Positions 12,640 through 21,752 of a stretch of 64,000 nt of DNA are shown one piece after another. The notes below the pieces were generated by a model. It was not told where the DNA came from, searched no databases, and saw nothing but the letters and a program-made list of their open reading frames with translations. How positions within the stretch are numbered: the first letter of the stretch is position 1; every line of letters starts with the position of its first letter. A program made the position numbers and the translations under genes. Source of the stretch: Janthinobacterium sp. LM6 (GTDB lineage: Bacteria; Pseudomonadota; Gammaproteobacteria; Burkholderiales; Burkholderiaceae_D); NCBI RefSeq assembly GCF_002002885.1, contig NZ_CP019510.1, forward strand, positions 3,100,001 through 3,164,000. Direction: 5' to 3'.

Positions 12640-13155
12640 TCAGGCCGCCAGCTTGCCCGTGGCATGCATGCCCAGGCCCGCCAGCAGCCCGCCCATGTCG
12701 AGCACGATCAGCATGCGCTCGTCCAGGGTGCCGATATCCGTCACGTGACCTGCCATGGCCGAGCCGTGCAGCTGCGGCGGCGGCTTGAGCTGCGCCGGCG
12801 CCAGTTGCACCACATCGGCCACGCGGTCGACCACGATGCCGGTGGCGCCGTGCGCGAAGATGAGGATGATCACCACCGTCGAGGCGTCATAGGCGGGTTC
12901 GGCCTGGCCCAGCGCGATGCGCAGGTCCAGCAGCGGCACGATGCTGCCGCGCAGGTGGATGAAACCCTTCAGGAAGGCGGGCGCATTGGCGATGCGGGTG
13001 ACGGCGCCGTAGCCGCGGATTTCCTGCACCAGGCCGATGTCGAGCGCGTATTCCTCCTTGCCCAGGCCAAAGACCAGCAATTCGCGGGCGCCCGCCTGCG
13101 CCGGCTGGCTTGTTGCTGCTGCATGCACTGCGGCATGCGTCGTGATGGTTTCCAT
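12640..13155 (-). CDS. cheW: CheW-type chemotaxis adaptor
   Basis: The 171-residue protein matches the CheW domain: LLVFGLGKEEYALDIGLVQEIRGYGAVTRI at about 29-58, the loop PAFLKGFIHLRGSIVPLLDLR and the later GIVVDRVADVVQL. CheW proteins couple chemoreceptors to CheA. Neither a receptor nor a CheA is encoded in this window, so this copy may serve a remote array or, given its neighbours, an alternative signalling pathway. It lies 60 bp after the diguanylate cyclase gene and 52 bp before the HD-GYP regulator gene on the same strand. Confidence 0.92.
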   Translation of the reverse strand: METITTHAAVHAAATSQPAQAGARELLVFGLGKEEYALDIGLVQEIRGYGAVTRIANAPAFLKGFIHLRGSIVPLLDLRIALGQAEPAYDASTVVIILIFAHGATGIVVDRVADVVQLAPAQLKPPPQLHGSAMAGHVTDIGTLDERMLIVLDMGGLLAGLGMHATGKLAA

Positions 13156-13215
13156 GTGCTTGCTCCTGTCAGGTGATGCGTGATGCATGAAACTGCGAAA
13201 GTACCCGGTTGCTGC

Positions 13216-14118
13216 TCAAGCCTGCTCGATGCGGTTGCGGCCCTTGTTCTTGGCCTGGTACAGCGCGGCGTCGGCTTGCATGAAACCGGCTTTCCAGTCG
13301 CCGCTGTGGGGCAGCGGCGCCAGGCCGATGCTGATCGTCGCCGTGATGGCCGCGAGCTCGAAGTCGACACACGTGGCGGCCACGGCAAGGCGGATGCGTT
13401 CCGCCACCTGGTGCGCCGTGCTCATGTCCGTATGCGGGAACAGCAGGCCGAATTCCTCGCCGCCCACGCGGGCGACGACGTCCGAGGCCCGCGCCTGGGA
13501 CTGCAGCACGGCCGCGATGGCGCGCAGCACGGCGTCGCCGGCCGCGTGGCCATGCCGGTCGTTGACCTTCTTGAAGAAATCGATGTCGGCGATGCCGATG
13601 GTCATCGCACTGCCCGCGCGCCTGGCCCGCGCCGCCACGCGCACGGCGTCGATCTCGAAGGCGCGGCGGTTCGGCAGGAGGGTCAGGGGATCGCTCAGGG
13701 CGATGCGCTGCAACTGCTGCCAGCGGGCCGCGTTCTGCTGCTCGATAGCCCGTTCGTGGCGCTGGTCGATGAAAAAAGCGCCCATGTAGTTTTCATTGTC
13801 CAGCTTGCCCAGGTCCATGGCCTTGAGCACGATGGGCAGCATCGAGCCATCGCGATGGCGAATGGCGAAATGGCGCTTGTGGCCCAGCACCTTGGCGTCC
13901 TTGCAGCCGCCGGCCAGATAGGCGCCGATTTGCGCGCCATGCTGTTCGCGCACGGCATCGGGCAGCAGCGTCTCGATCTGCTGGCCGGGCAGGCTGCCCG
14001 CGTCATAGCCGCTCAGCGCATACATGGCATCGTTGGCATAGCGGATGCGTGAAGCGGCATCGATGATGACGGCGGCGTCGGCGGCGTCGAGCAGACGCAA
14101 TGCCAGGATTTGGTTCAT
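13216..14118 (-). CDS. PAS-GGDEF diguanylate cyclase
   Basis: The 300-residue protein has an N-terminal PAS domain (about 5-120: VIIDAASRIRYANDAMYALSGYD) and a GGDEF domain (about 135-300). The active-site motif is GGEEF at 219-223, an active variant, and the inhibitory I-site RxxD is present as RASD at 210-213, five residues ahead, so the enzyme should make c-di-GMP and be product-inhibited. No membrane segment is seen. The start at 14118 has a GGGAGAA ribosome-binding site 5 nt upstream. It is the first gene of the minus-strand signalling operon that also encodes a c-di-GMP phosphodiesterase. Confidence 0.92.
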   Translation of the reverse strand: MNQILALRLLDAADAAVIIDAASRIRYANDAMYALSGYDAGSLPGQQIETLLPDAVREQHGAQIGAYLAGGCKDAKVLGHKRHFAIRHRDGSMLPIVLKAMDLGKLDNENYMGAFFIDQRHERAIEQQNAARWQQLQRIALSDPLTLLPNRRAFEIDAVRVAARARRAGSAMTIGIADIDFFKKVNDRHGHAAGDAVLRAIAAVLQSQARASDVVARVGGEEFGLLFPHTDMSTAHQVAERIRLAVAATCVDFELAAITATISIGLAPLPHSGDWKAGFMQADAALYQAKNKGRNRIEQA

Positions 14119-14512
14119 GTACTTCTCCCATGCAAGGAATGCGGAGATGCCGAGCGGTCGAGGCTGCGATAGCTGTTGCACCACTTTGATTTCTCCTTGG
14201 AAATCATCATACATCAAATAAAATCGATTTCAACAAATATCTTGATTTTAATGATTTTATTTGGATTTTTACTACAGTCGGCATCGGGATTCGATGACGC
14301 TGTCAGCGTCTCATGCCGCCATTCTCGCTCTGCCAGCGCGCGTTTTTCCACCGCGACGCATGCCGGCGCACAGAAAAAATTTGTTTCTATATGGATTTAT
14401 TTATTGTATTTGGTAAATTTATGCAGCAAAATGCAATTGCGGCCTGATCAGCAAGCGTGCAGGCCGTTCAAGCCGGCGGGACAGGCCGGTAACCGGAATC
14501 GAGGAGAGGGAC
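14119..14512. other. AT-rich intergenic region with an 11-bp inverted repeat
   Basis: This stretch is markedly AT-rich relative to its surroundings, notably 14205-14275 and 14375-14430. An 11-bp inverted repeat (CAAATAAAATC at 14215-14225 and its complement at 14253-14263, 27 bp apart) lies about 100 bp upstream of the diguanylate cyclase start and could be an operator for that operon. No protein-coding gene, tRNA or terminator with a clear U-tract was recognised here. Confidence 0.4.
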
Positions 14513-14770
14513 ATGCTTACGAACAGGATGACAAGCGGCAGGGCTGATGCCTGCAGGGGCAACGCGGCGTTCAGGCGCGGCATGGCGCGCGATACCGCGG
14601 GCGCTGCGCGACCGGCCCTGGGCCGCCTGCAGGCGCTCGCCTACCTGGCGCTGCTGTTGGCCGTGCTGCCCGCCGCAAGCTGCATCGCCATGGGACGCGC
14701 CGGCGTACCGGCGCTGTTCAGCACCGCGTGCGGCGTGGTGTCGTGCGCGGCCGGGGGGCATGCGCTGTAA
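14513..14770 (+). CDS. possible small membrane protein, unknown
   Basis: This 85-codon frame starts at an ATG with a strong GAGGAGAGGG ribosome-binding site 3-12 nt upstream and encodes an Arg/Ala-rich N-terminus, one hydrophobic segment (about residues 42-58) and a Cys-containing tail. No family is recognised. High-GC sequence readily produces spurious frames and no co-directional neighbour supports it, so this is a weak call. The 119 bp after it, up to the LysR stop codon, hold nothing recognisable. Confidence 0.3.
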   Translation: MLTNRMTSGRADACRGNAAFRRGMARDTAGAARPALGRLQALAYLALLLAVLPAASCIAMGRAGVPALFSTACGVVSCAAGGHAL

Positions 14771-14889
14771 GCAAGCCCCAGTAAATGATTGCGATTTCTG
14801 GCGTCCATAAGCGGCGCTCTGCGTCGCAGCTGGCGCCTTGCCTGGCATCCGATCTTGTTCGTCACAAATCGACAATGATTTCCTGAGGA

Positions 14890-15795
14890 TTACTTAGCGG
14901 CGGTTTGCGCTTCCTCGCAAATCCATGCCATGAATGCCTGCACGGCAGGGCGCGTGGCTGCGTCGGGCCGCGTCACCAGGTAGTAGGCAAAGCGCGCGGG
15001 CCACGGCAAGTCCAGCACTTGCACCAGGCGCCTGGCGGCGATTTCTTCCTGCGCGTACAGCTGCGGCACCAGGGCCAGGCCCTGGCCCGCCTCGGCCGCG
15101 CGTATCAACAGAAAATCATCTTCGAAGGCCGAGCCGCGCAGCGCCCGTGCCGCCTCCTCGCTGCTGTCCGGCGCACCATGCGCGGCCAGCCACAAGGGCC
15201 AGTCGGCGCGGTCCGTGTCGTGCAGCAGCGGGTAACGCAGGCAATCGGCCGGCGTGGCGATGGGGGCCTGCCCCGCCATCAGGGATGGACTGGCGACGGG
15301 CACCAGCACGGGCGCCATCAGGCGCGTCACCTGCAAGCCCGGATAGTCGCCCAGGCCGTGGCGCAAGGCCACGTCGACCCGGTCGCGGCGCAGGTCGACC
15401 AGCGCGGATGTCGCTTCCACGCGCACCTCGATATGGGGATGGCGCTGGTTGAAGCGGCCCAGGCGAGGCACCAGCCACGCGGCGGCAAAGGTGGCGACCG
15501 TGCTGACGGTGAGCGTCTGGCGCGCGCCCATGTCTTCCAGCGCCTGGCTGGCGCCGGCGATCTGCGCGAAGGCGCCCAGCAGGGCGGGGTGGACCCTGGC
15601 GCCCGCCTCGGTCAGGCGCAAGCCCTGGCGTTCACGCGTAAACAGGGGCATGCCGACCCGTTCTTCCAGCAGGCGGATTTGCTGGCTGACGGCGCCCGAC
15701 GTCACGTGCAGCGCTTCGGCGGCCGCCTTGATGCTGCCGCGCTGGCCCACTTCGACAAAGGCGCGCAACGCCTGGAGCGGTAAAGGATGCGTCAT
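14890..15795 (-). CDS. LysR-family transcriptional regulator (GcvA-like)
   Basis: The 301-residue protein has an N-terminal winged helix-turn-helix (LQALRAFVEVGQRGSIKAAAEALHVTSGAVSQQIRLLEE, about 7-45) and a LysR substrate-binding domain (about 90-295). The VTSGAVSQQI recognition-helix pattern is that of the GcvA-like subgroup. It is transcribed divergently from an MFS exporter/GST/oxidoreductase operon, so it is the probable regulator of that operon. The start at 15795 lies inside one arm of a 14-bp inverted repeat that flanks the intergenic region, a possible autoregulatory arrangement. Confidence 0.9.
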   Translation of the reverse strand: MTHPLPLQALRAFVEVGQRGSIKAAAEALHVTSGAVSQQIRLLEERVGMPLFTRERQGLRLTEAGARVHPALLGAFAQIAGASQALEDMGARQTLTVSTVATFAAAWLVPRLGRFNQRHPHIEVRVEATSALVDLRRDRVDVALRHGLGDYPGLQVTRLMAPVLVPVASPSLMAGQAPIATPADCLRYPLLHDTDRADWPLWLAAHGAPDSSEEAARALRGSAFEDDFLLIRAAEAGQGLALVPQLYAQEEIAARRLVQVLDLPWPARFAYYLVTRPDAATRPAVQAFMAWICEEAQTAAK

Positions 15796-15909
15796 CGATA
15801 TAGTTTTTCTATAGTTAAGCGCGAAAAAACATCGTTTCTGTTTCGCTCTGGGAAAACGCATTATAGGGGAGTTCGGCGTTCTTTTGATGTCGAGTAAAAC
15901 TATATCGAT
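15794..15909. promoter_or_regulatory. divergent promoter region with a 14-bp inverted repeat
   Basis: ATCGATATAGTTTT at 15794-15807 recurs as its exact complement at 15896-15909, 88 bp apart, next to the start codons of the LysR and MFS genes respectively. The left copy also continues into a short dyad (TATAG-N5-CTATA, 15799-15813), which has the T-N11-A character of LysR boxes. These sites probably bind the LysR protein on both sides of the shared promoter region. Confidence 0.5.
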
Positions 15910-15918
15910 AGGATCTCC

Positions 15919-17322
15919 ATGTTACTTTCACATCGGCAGCTTTGCCTGCTTTTGCTGTGCACCACGCAATTCGTTGCCTTGCTCGATTTTTCCATCACCA
16001 TGATCCCCTTGCCGCAAATCCAGCACAGCCTGGGCTTTACGCCCGGCGGGCTGCAGTGGGTGATCAATGCGTATGGCGTGGCCATCGCCGGCTTCCTGCT
16101 GCTGGGCGGGCGCGCGGCCGACCTGTTCGGCCGCCGCCGCGTCTTCATCGCGGGGCTGCTGCTGTTCACGACTGCCTCGCTGCTCGGTGGTTTTTCGCAC
16201 AGCCCGGCCATGCTGGTGGCCACGCGCGCGCTGCAGGGCTTCGGCGCCGCCATGTTTTCGCCGGCCGCGTTCTCCCTGCTGCTGGCCGTGTTTCCCGAGC
16301 CGGCCCGGCGCAACCGGGCGCTCGGCGCCTGGACGGCCGTGGCGGCCAGCGGCTTTGTCGCGGGCCTGATCCTGGGCGGCTTCATCACGGACCTGCTGGG
16401 CTGGCGCTGGGTGTTGTGGATCAATGTGCCCGTCGGCCTGCTGGTGCTGGCCCTGTCGCCGGCCTTGCCCCTGGGCCGGTCCGATGCGGATAGCGCCGCG
16501 GCTGGCGGCTCGCTCGACGTGTGGGGCGCGCTGCTGGTGGCATCGGGCGCGGCGACGCTGGTGTTTGCCTTTGCCAATAGCGAGCATGTGGGACTGGCGC
16601 ATCCGCTCACGTTTGCCCTGGTCGCGCTGGCGCTGGCCTTGCTGGCGCTGTTCGTCTGGGTGGAGGGGCGCGTGGCCGCGCCGCTGATGCCGCTGGCCGT
16701 CTTCCGGCGCCGCTCGACGGGCGGCGCGAATATCGTCTCCCTGCTGGCCAACACGGCCCTCGGCCCCACCTTTGTCGTCGTGGCGCTGGCCATGCAGGAA
16801 GTGCTGGGGTTTTCCGCCACGCGCACGGGACTGGGCTTGCTGCCGATGGCCGTCGCCTTTACGCTGGCCAGCGCGTGGGCCGGACCGGCACTGATCGCCC
16901 GCTGCGGCACCAAACCCGTCATCGTCGGCGGCATGCTGCTGTTCATCGGCGGCCTGGCCATGCTGGGCGCATCGCTGGCCACGCTGGCGTCGTGGGCCGC
17001 ATCCATCCTGCCAGGCACCGTACTGGCCGGCATCGGCTATGGCCTGGCGTTTCCCGCCTGGACCGTGGCCGGCATCGATGGCGTGCCGGAAGCGGACCAT
17101 GGCCTGGCGGGCGGCATGCTGACGACCACGCAGGAAGTCGGCTCGGCCGTCGGCCTGGCCGTGGGCGTGGCGGTCAGCATCGCCGTGCTGGCCGGCGGCG
17201 GCACGGCCGCGCAAGGCTACAGTGGCGCCATCCTCGTTTCCGCCTGTCTGGTGGCGGCGGGCCTGGCCTGCGCCATCGTTATCCTGCCCGGCAAGGCCGC
17301 GCGCCAGGAGGCGGCGTCATGA
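15919..17322 (+). CDS. MFS multidrug/metabolite exporter, DHA2 (14-helix) family
   Basis: The 467-residue membrane protein has the DHA2 signature: FVALLDFSITMIPLPQIQ in helix 1, RAADLFGRRRVF (motif A) after helix 2, and about 14 hydrophobic segments. Members use the proton gradient to export drugs or metabolites. The first residue position matches the ATG that follows GGATCTCC. It overlaps the GST gene by 4 bp and is divergent from a LysR regulator. Substrate unknown; the coupling to GST and a flavin-type oxidoreductase suggests export or detoxification of an electrophile or antibiotic. Confidence 0.9.
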   Translation: MLLSHRQLCLLLLCTTQFVALLDFSITMIPLPQIQHSLGFTPGGLQWVINAYGVAIAGFLLLGGRAADLFGRRRVFIAGLLLFTTASLLGGFSHSPAMLVATRALQGFGAAMFSPAAFSLLLAVFPEPARRNRALGAWTAVAASGFVAGLILGGFITDLLGWRWVLWINVPVGLLVLALSPALPLGRSDADSAAAGGSLDVWGALLVASGAATLVFAFANSEHVGLAHPLTFALVALALALLALFVWVEGRVAAPLMPLAVFRRRSTGGANIVSLLANTALGPTFVVVALAMQEVLGFSATRTGLGLLPMAVAFTLASAWAGPALIARCGTKPVIVGGMLLFIGGLAMLGASLATLASWAASILPGTVLAGIGYGLAFPAWTVAGIDGVPEADHGLAGGMLTTTQEVGSAVGLAVGVAVSIAVLAGGGTAAQGYSGAILVSACLVAAGLACAIVILPGKAARQEAAS

Positions 17323-17942
17323 TGGAGCTCTACACCGACAGCTCGCCCAACGGTTTCAAGGCCACCATCGCGCTGGCCGAACTGGGCTTGCCGTATCGAT
17401 TGCACCATGTGCGCATCGAACAGGGCGAACACCGGCTGCCCGCCTTCCTGGCCCTCAATCCGCACGGGCGCATTCCCGTGCTGGTCGACCATGACACGGG
17501 CATCACCGTGTTCGAGTCGGCCGCCATCCTGCTGTACCTGGCCGAAAAGACGGGGCGCCTGCTGCCGGCGCAGCCGCAGCAGCGCTGGGCCGCCATCACC
17601 TGGCTGCAATTTCACGCGGCCAGCATGGGGCCGATGCTGGGCCAGCGCGTGCATTTTGAACTGGCCGACGGCGGCGCGGATGTCGCCGCCACGGCGCACT
17701 TCCGCCACTTGTGCGACGCCGCGCTGGCCACCATGGACGGCCGCCTGGCCGGCAATGCCTACCTGGCCGGCGACGACTATTCCATCGCCGACATCGCCAC
17801 CTTCGGCTGGCTGCACATCGCCCGCATCGTCGGCTTCGATTTTTCCGCCTGGCGCCACGTGGACGCCTGGTACGTCCGCGTGGCGGCCCGCCCGGCCGTC
17901 CGGCTGGGCATCACGCTTCCCGCGCCCGCCACGGGCGCTTGA
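17319..17942 (+). CDS. glutathione S-transferase family protein
   Basis: The 207-residue protein has an N-terminal thioredoxin-like domain (MELYTDSSPNGFKATIALAE..., with the glutathione-binding ESAAILLYLAEK at about 67-78 and the cis-Pro loop GRIPVLVD) and a C-terminal helical domain with the conserved YSIADIATFGWL. It resembles the YghU/Nu-class-like bacterial GSTs. ATG 17319 overlaps the MFS stop (ATGATGA), so translation is coupled. The reaction is likely glutathione conjugation or peroxide reduction; the substrate is not known. Confidence 0.9.
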   Translation: MMELYTDSSPNGFKATIALAELGLPYRLHHVRIEQGEHRLPAFLALNPHGRIPVLVDHDTGITVFESAAILLYLAEKTGRLLPAQPQQRWAAITWLQFHAASMGPMLGQRVHFELADGGADVAATAHFRHLCDAALATMDGRLAGNAYLAGDDYSIADIATFGWLHIARIVGFDFSAWRHVDAWYVRVAARPAVRLGITLPAPATGA

Positions 17943-17960
17943 CCTACATCAAGGAACAAT

Positions 17961-18983
17961 ATGACGATCAATACCAGCGGCGCGTCCTCGCACGCGTTTG
18001 CCCGCCATGCCAGCTACCGCCGCATGTTCGCGCCCGGCGCGCTCACCCTCGGCATTTATCTGCCGCTGCGTTTTTACCAGGGCGACATGCGGGCGCTGGC
18101 CGGCCAGGCGGACCTGGTCGCCGCCATGGACCGGCAAGGCTTTGCCGCCGCCTGGGTGCGCGACATTCCCCTGTTCGACCCGCGCTTCGGCGATGCGGGC
18201 CAATTGTTCGACCCGTGGACCTATCTGGCGTATCTGGCGGCGCGCACGGTGTCGCTGGCCCTGGCCACGGGCAGCGCCATTTTCACCCTGCGCCATCCCA
18301 TCGACCTGGCCAAGGCGGCCGCCAGCATCGACCAGCTGTCGGGCGGACGCCTGGTGCTGGGCACGGCCTCGGGCGACCGCGCCAGCGAATTTCCCGCGTA
18401 TGGCGTGCCGCATGCCACGCGCGGCGCGCGCTATGCGCAGGCCGTGCACATGTTCCGCCAGCTGCTGCAGGCAGGCCCCGCCAGCATCGACGGCCCGCTG
18501 GGCAGCCTGGCTGGCCTCGAACTGCTGCCCAAACCCGTGGCGGGCGCCATTCCCCTCGTCGTCACCAGTTCCTCGGGCCAGCCGCTGGAGTGGATAGGGC
18601 GCCACGCGGATGGCTGGCTGACGTATCCGGAAGCGACGGATACGCCGGACGGGCCGCGCCGGCTGGCGGAAAAGATCCGCGCCTGGCGCGCCTGCATACC
18701 GGATGGCGGCTTTCGCCCGCATATGTGCAACGAGTGGCTGGACCTGGTGGACGACCCCGATTACCCGCGCACGCCCGTGCGCAGCGGCTATGTGCTGCGC
18801 ACGGGACGCAAGGGTTTGATCGACTTGCTCGGTGAATGGCGGGACGCTGGCGTCAACCATGCGGCGCTGGGCATCCAGCATGGCCAGCGCCCGGCCGCGG
18901 AGGTGCTGCAGGAACTGGCGCAGGAAGTGCTGCCGCATTTTCCCTCGCACGCGGCGGCGGCCAGCGCCGTGCCGCGCTGGTGA
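17961..18983 (+). CDS. luciferase-like (LLM) flavin-dependent oxidoreductase
   Basis: The 340-residue protein fits the bacterial luciferase-like monooxygenase fold: LTLGIYLPLRFY at the first strand, AAWVRDIPLFDPRF, the conserved TGSAIFTLRHPIDLAKAAASIDQLSGGR (about 108-135) and GTASGDRASEFPAYGV. These enzymes use FMNH2 or F420-like cofactors to oxidise small molecules. It starts 18 bp after the GST stop, with an AAGGA ribosome-binding site, and so forms the third gene of the MFS-GST operon. It converges with the DUF445 gene. Confidence 0.88.
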   Translation: MTINTSGASSHAFARHASYRRMFAPGALTLGIYLPLRFYQGDMRALAGQADLVAAMDRQGFAAAWVRDIPLFDPRFGDAGQLFDPWTYLAYLAARTVSLALATGSAIFTLRHPIDLAKAAASIDQLSGGRLVLGTASGDRASEFPAYGVPHATRGARYAQAVHMFRQLLQAGPASIDGPLGSLAGLELLPKPVAGAIPLVVTSSSGQPLEWIGRHADGWLTYPEATDTPDGPRRLAEKIRAWRACIPDGGFRPHMCNEWLDLVDDPDYPRTPVRSGYVLRTGRKGLIDLLGEWRDAGVNHAALGIQHGQRPAAEVLQELAQEVLPHFPSHAAAASAVPRW

Positions 18984-18990
18984 AGGCGGC

Positions 18991-20277
18991 CTAAAACAGC
19001 TGGGTAGCCGTATAAATCAGCAAACCGGCCAGGCCGCCCACGATGGTGCCGTTGATGCGGATGAATTGCAGGTCGCGCCCGATGGCCAGTTCGATGCGCT
19101 CGCTCATTTCATCCTTGCTCCACAGATCCAGGCGGGCGGCGATAAAGGCGCCCACCTCGCCCCGGTAGCGCCGTACCAGCGCGCCGCTGCCGGCGACGAT
19201 GGCGTCGTTCAGCCATGCCCGCGCAGCGTTGTCCGCCTCCAGCACCTTGCCCGTGTTCTGCGCCAGGCTGGCGATGGTTTGCGCCAGCACGGGCTGGTCC
19301 GCGTGCAGGTCGGCCAGCAGGCGCGTGCTGAGGTGGTGCCAGACGTCGCCCAGCATGGCTTGCACCGTATCGCTGGCGATCAGCTGCAGCTGGTAGCGGC
19401 GCACCGTGGCTTGCCACTGCGGGTCGGCCTTCAGGTGCAGCGCGCTGTCGGCGATCCAGCCGGCGATGCGCTGGCGCAGCGGGTGGGCCGGGTCGACGCG
19501 CACGGCGAGGGCGAATTTCTGCAGCGAGGCGATCATGCGCGGCTCGTACGCCTTCACGGCTTTTTTCACCAGCCCGTTCTCGATCTGGAAGGCGCCCAGC
19601 ACGAAGTCGCCGATGGCGGCGTGGTGGTGCTCGTCGTCCAGGTAGGCGGCGCTGCGGTCGAGCAGGAAGTCCAGCAATTCCTGCGGCTTGCCGTCGGCGA
19701 TCAGGGCATCGATGCAGTCGGCCGCCACGTCCGACAAATTTAATTGAGCCAGGTAGCTGCTGGCCTGCTCGCGCAGCAGGCGGCCCAGTTTGTCGTGGTC
19801 GGCCATCGCCAGCAGCTGTCTGGCGACACCGGCGCCGGCCATACCCAGCTGCCGCGCGTGGGTCTCGTCACCGAGCCAGGCCCCGAGGCGCGCGGCGGGG
19901 TCGGCTTGCACGATGCGCTCGGCGATGCCTTGCTCGGTAATGAAATGGTTTTCCACGAAGGCGCCCAGGCTGCGGCCGATGTCCGCCTTGCTGTTCGGGA
20001 TGATGGCCGTATGCCACAAGGGGATGCCCAGCGGGTGGCGGAACAGGGCGACGACGGCGAACCAGTCGGCGATCGCGCCCACCATGGCCGCTTCGGCGAA
20101 CGCCTCCACGTAGCCCCAGGCGGGATGGCCGTCCCGCTGCGAGCGGGCCACGGCGAAGACCAGCGCGGCCAGCAGCAGCAAGCCGACGGCCAGCCACTGC
20201 ATGTTGCGCAGGCGCGCGCGTTTGAGCTGGTCCGTGCTTTGGTCCAGCTGGGCGATGAGGTCGGGGGAACGTTGCAT
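18991..20277 (-). CDS. DUF445 family membrane protein
   Basis: The 428-residue protein has one N-terminal transmembrane helix (WLAVGLLLLAALVFAVA, about 27-43), the DUF445 hallmark GYVEAFAEAAMVGAIADWFAVVALFRHPLGIPLWHTAIIPNSK (described in parts: residues about 55-97), a long helical middle, and a C-terminal hydrophobic hairpin (GTIVGGLAGLLIYTATQLF). Related to the E. coli YjiN group, whose function is unknown. The start at 20277 was chosen because it begins just before the conserved N-terminal helix. No functional link to neighbours can be drawn. Confidence 0.9.
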   Translation of the reverse strand: MQRSPDLIAQLDQSTDQLKRARLRNMQWLAVGLLLLAALVFAVARSQRDGHPAWGYVEAFAEAAMVGAIADWFAVVALFRHPLGIPLWHTAIIPNSKADIGRSLGAFVENHFITEQGIAERIVQADPAARLGAWLGDETHARQLGMAGAGVARQLLAMADHDKLGRLLREQASSYLAQLNLSDVAADCIDALIADGKPQELLDFLLDRSAAYLDDEHHHAAIGDFVLGAFQIENGLVKKAVKAYEPRMIASLQKFALAVRVDPAHPLRQRIAGWIADSALHLKADPQWQATVRRYQLQLIASDTVQAMLGDVWHHLSTRLLADLHADQPVLAQTIASLAQNTGKVLEADNAARAWLNDAIVAGSGALVRRYRGEVGAFIAARLDLWSKDEMSERIELAIGRDLQFIRINGTIVGGLAGLLIYTATQLF

Positions 20278-20354
20278 GGATGGCGGCCTGCGGTGGTTGC
20301 GAGACCGCCATCTTAACTGGGGCAGCGACAGGATATGTCGCTGCAGGGGACTTT

Positions 20355-21752
20355 TTACTGGGGCGGGTGCAGCAGCGAACGGCGGCGCGCGTAGCCGAAG
20401 TAGATGACCAGGCCGATCACCAGCCAGATGGTGAAGGCCACCCAGGTGACCCAGCTGAGGAAGCTCATCAGGCCCACGCACAGGATCACGGCCAGCGCCG
20501 GCACATACGGCACGCCGGGGCAGCGGAAGGCGCGCGGCAAGTCGGGACGCTTCTTGCGCAGCACCACCACGGCAATCGACACCATGGTGAAGGCGGCCAA
20601 GGTGCCAATGTTGATCAGCTCGGCGAGGATGTTGAGCGGGATCACGGCGGCGATCAGGCCGAACACGATGCCGACCAGCCAGGTGGCGAAGAACGGCGTG
20701 TGGAAGCGCGGGTGCACGGTGGACAGGCGCTTGGGCAGCAAGCCGTCGCGCGACATGGCGAAGATGATGCGCGTCTGGCCGAAGGCCATCACGAGGATCA
20801 CGGTGGTCATGCCGAGGATGGCGCCCAGGTCGACGAAGCCGGCGATCCAGTTTTCGCCCGCATACTGCAGGGCCAGCGAGACGGGATGGTCGACGCCGAG
20901 GAATTTCTGGTACGGCACGATGCCCGTCATGATGGCCGAGACGACCACGTACAGCACGGCGCACACGGCCAGCGAGCCGATGATCCCGATCGGCAGGTCG
21001 CGCGACGGCTTCTTGACCTCCTCGGCGGCCGAGGTGACGGCGTCAAAGCCGATGAAGGCGAAGAAGACGAGGGCGGCGGCGCTCAGCATGCCGTGGTAGC
21101 CGAACGGCATGTAGGGCTGCCAGTTGGCCGGCTGCACGTGGCGCGCGCCGAAGATGATAAACAGCAGCACCACGCCCACCTTGATGGCCACCATGATGTT
21201 GTTCAGGCGCGCCGATTCGCGCACGCCCCAGCCCAGCATGGCCGTCAGGGCCAGCATGATGACGAGGGCCGGCAGGTTGATGAAGGTCGTCACGCCGGGC
21301 AGCGCGCCCGGTGCGGCGGTGAGCGCGACGGGCAGGGCGATGCCGAAGCCCGACAGCAGCGACTGGAAGTAGCCGGACCAGCCGACGGAGACGGCGGCCG
21401 CGGCCAGGCCGTATTCGAGCAGCAAGTCCCAGCCTATCATCCAGGCGGCCAGTTCGCCCAGGGTGGCGTAGCTGTAGGTGTAGATGGAGCCGGCCACGGG
21501 CACGGTAGAGGCGAATTCCGCATAGCACAGGGCGGCGAAGCAGCAGGCGACGGCCGCCACGACAAACGACAGCGACAGGGCGGGGCCGGCCGTCAGCGCG
21601 CCCGTGCCGGTGAGCACGAAAATACCCGTGCCGACGATGGCGCCGATGCCCATGAGGACAAGGTCGAAGGGCCCCAGCACCTTGGCCAGGCCTCCTGGCT
21701 TCTTGCTGTGGGCAATCATGTCATCCAAATTCTTGGTTCTAAATAAGCTCAC
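20355..21752 (-). CDS. APC-family amino acid permease (cationic amino acid transporter type)
   Basis: The 465-residue protein has 12 or more hydrophobic segments and the APC signature GIGAIVGTGIFVLTG (about 36-50), with PAGSIYTYSYATLGELAAWMIGWDLLLEY-type second and third helices. The pattern is that of YfnA/CAT-like permeases, which import amino acids with protons. The start codon is GTG at 21752, chosen for the AGGAG ribosome-binding site 5 nt upstream. It stands apart from its neighbours, with 76 bp to the DUF445 gene. Confidence 0.9.
   Translation of the reverse strand: MSLFRTKNLDDMIAHSKKPGGLAKVLGPFDLVLMGIGAIVGTGIFVLTGTGALTAGPALSLSFVVAAVACCFAALCYAEFASTVPVAGSIYTYSYATLGELAAWMIGWDLLLEYGLAAAAVSVGWSGYFQSLLSGFGIALPVALTAAPGALPGVTTFINLPALVIMLALTAMLGWGVRESARLNNIMVAIKVGVVLLFIIFGARHVQPANWQPYMPFGYHGMLSAAALVFFAFIGFDAVTSAAEEVKKPSRDLPIGIIGSLAVCAVLYVVVSAIMTGIVPYQKFLGVDHPVSLALQYAGENWIAGFVDLGAILGMTTVILVMAFGQTRIIFAMSRDGLLPKRLSTVHPRFHTPFFATWLVGIVFGLIAAVIPLNILAELINIGTLAAFTMVSIAVVVLRKKRPDLPRAFRCPGVPYVPALAVILCVGLMSFLSWVTWVAFTIWLVIGLVIYFGYARRRSLLHPPQ

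Noticed and set aside
17939..17952. FNR-like site TTGACCTACATCAA before the LLM oxidoreductase gene
   Set aside because: It matches 9 of 10 consensus positions, but it overlaps the GST stop codon, sits 9 bp before the next start codon and has no suitable -10 position; probably chance.
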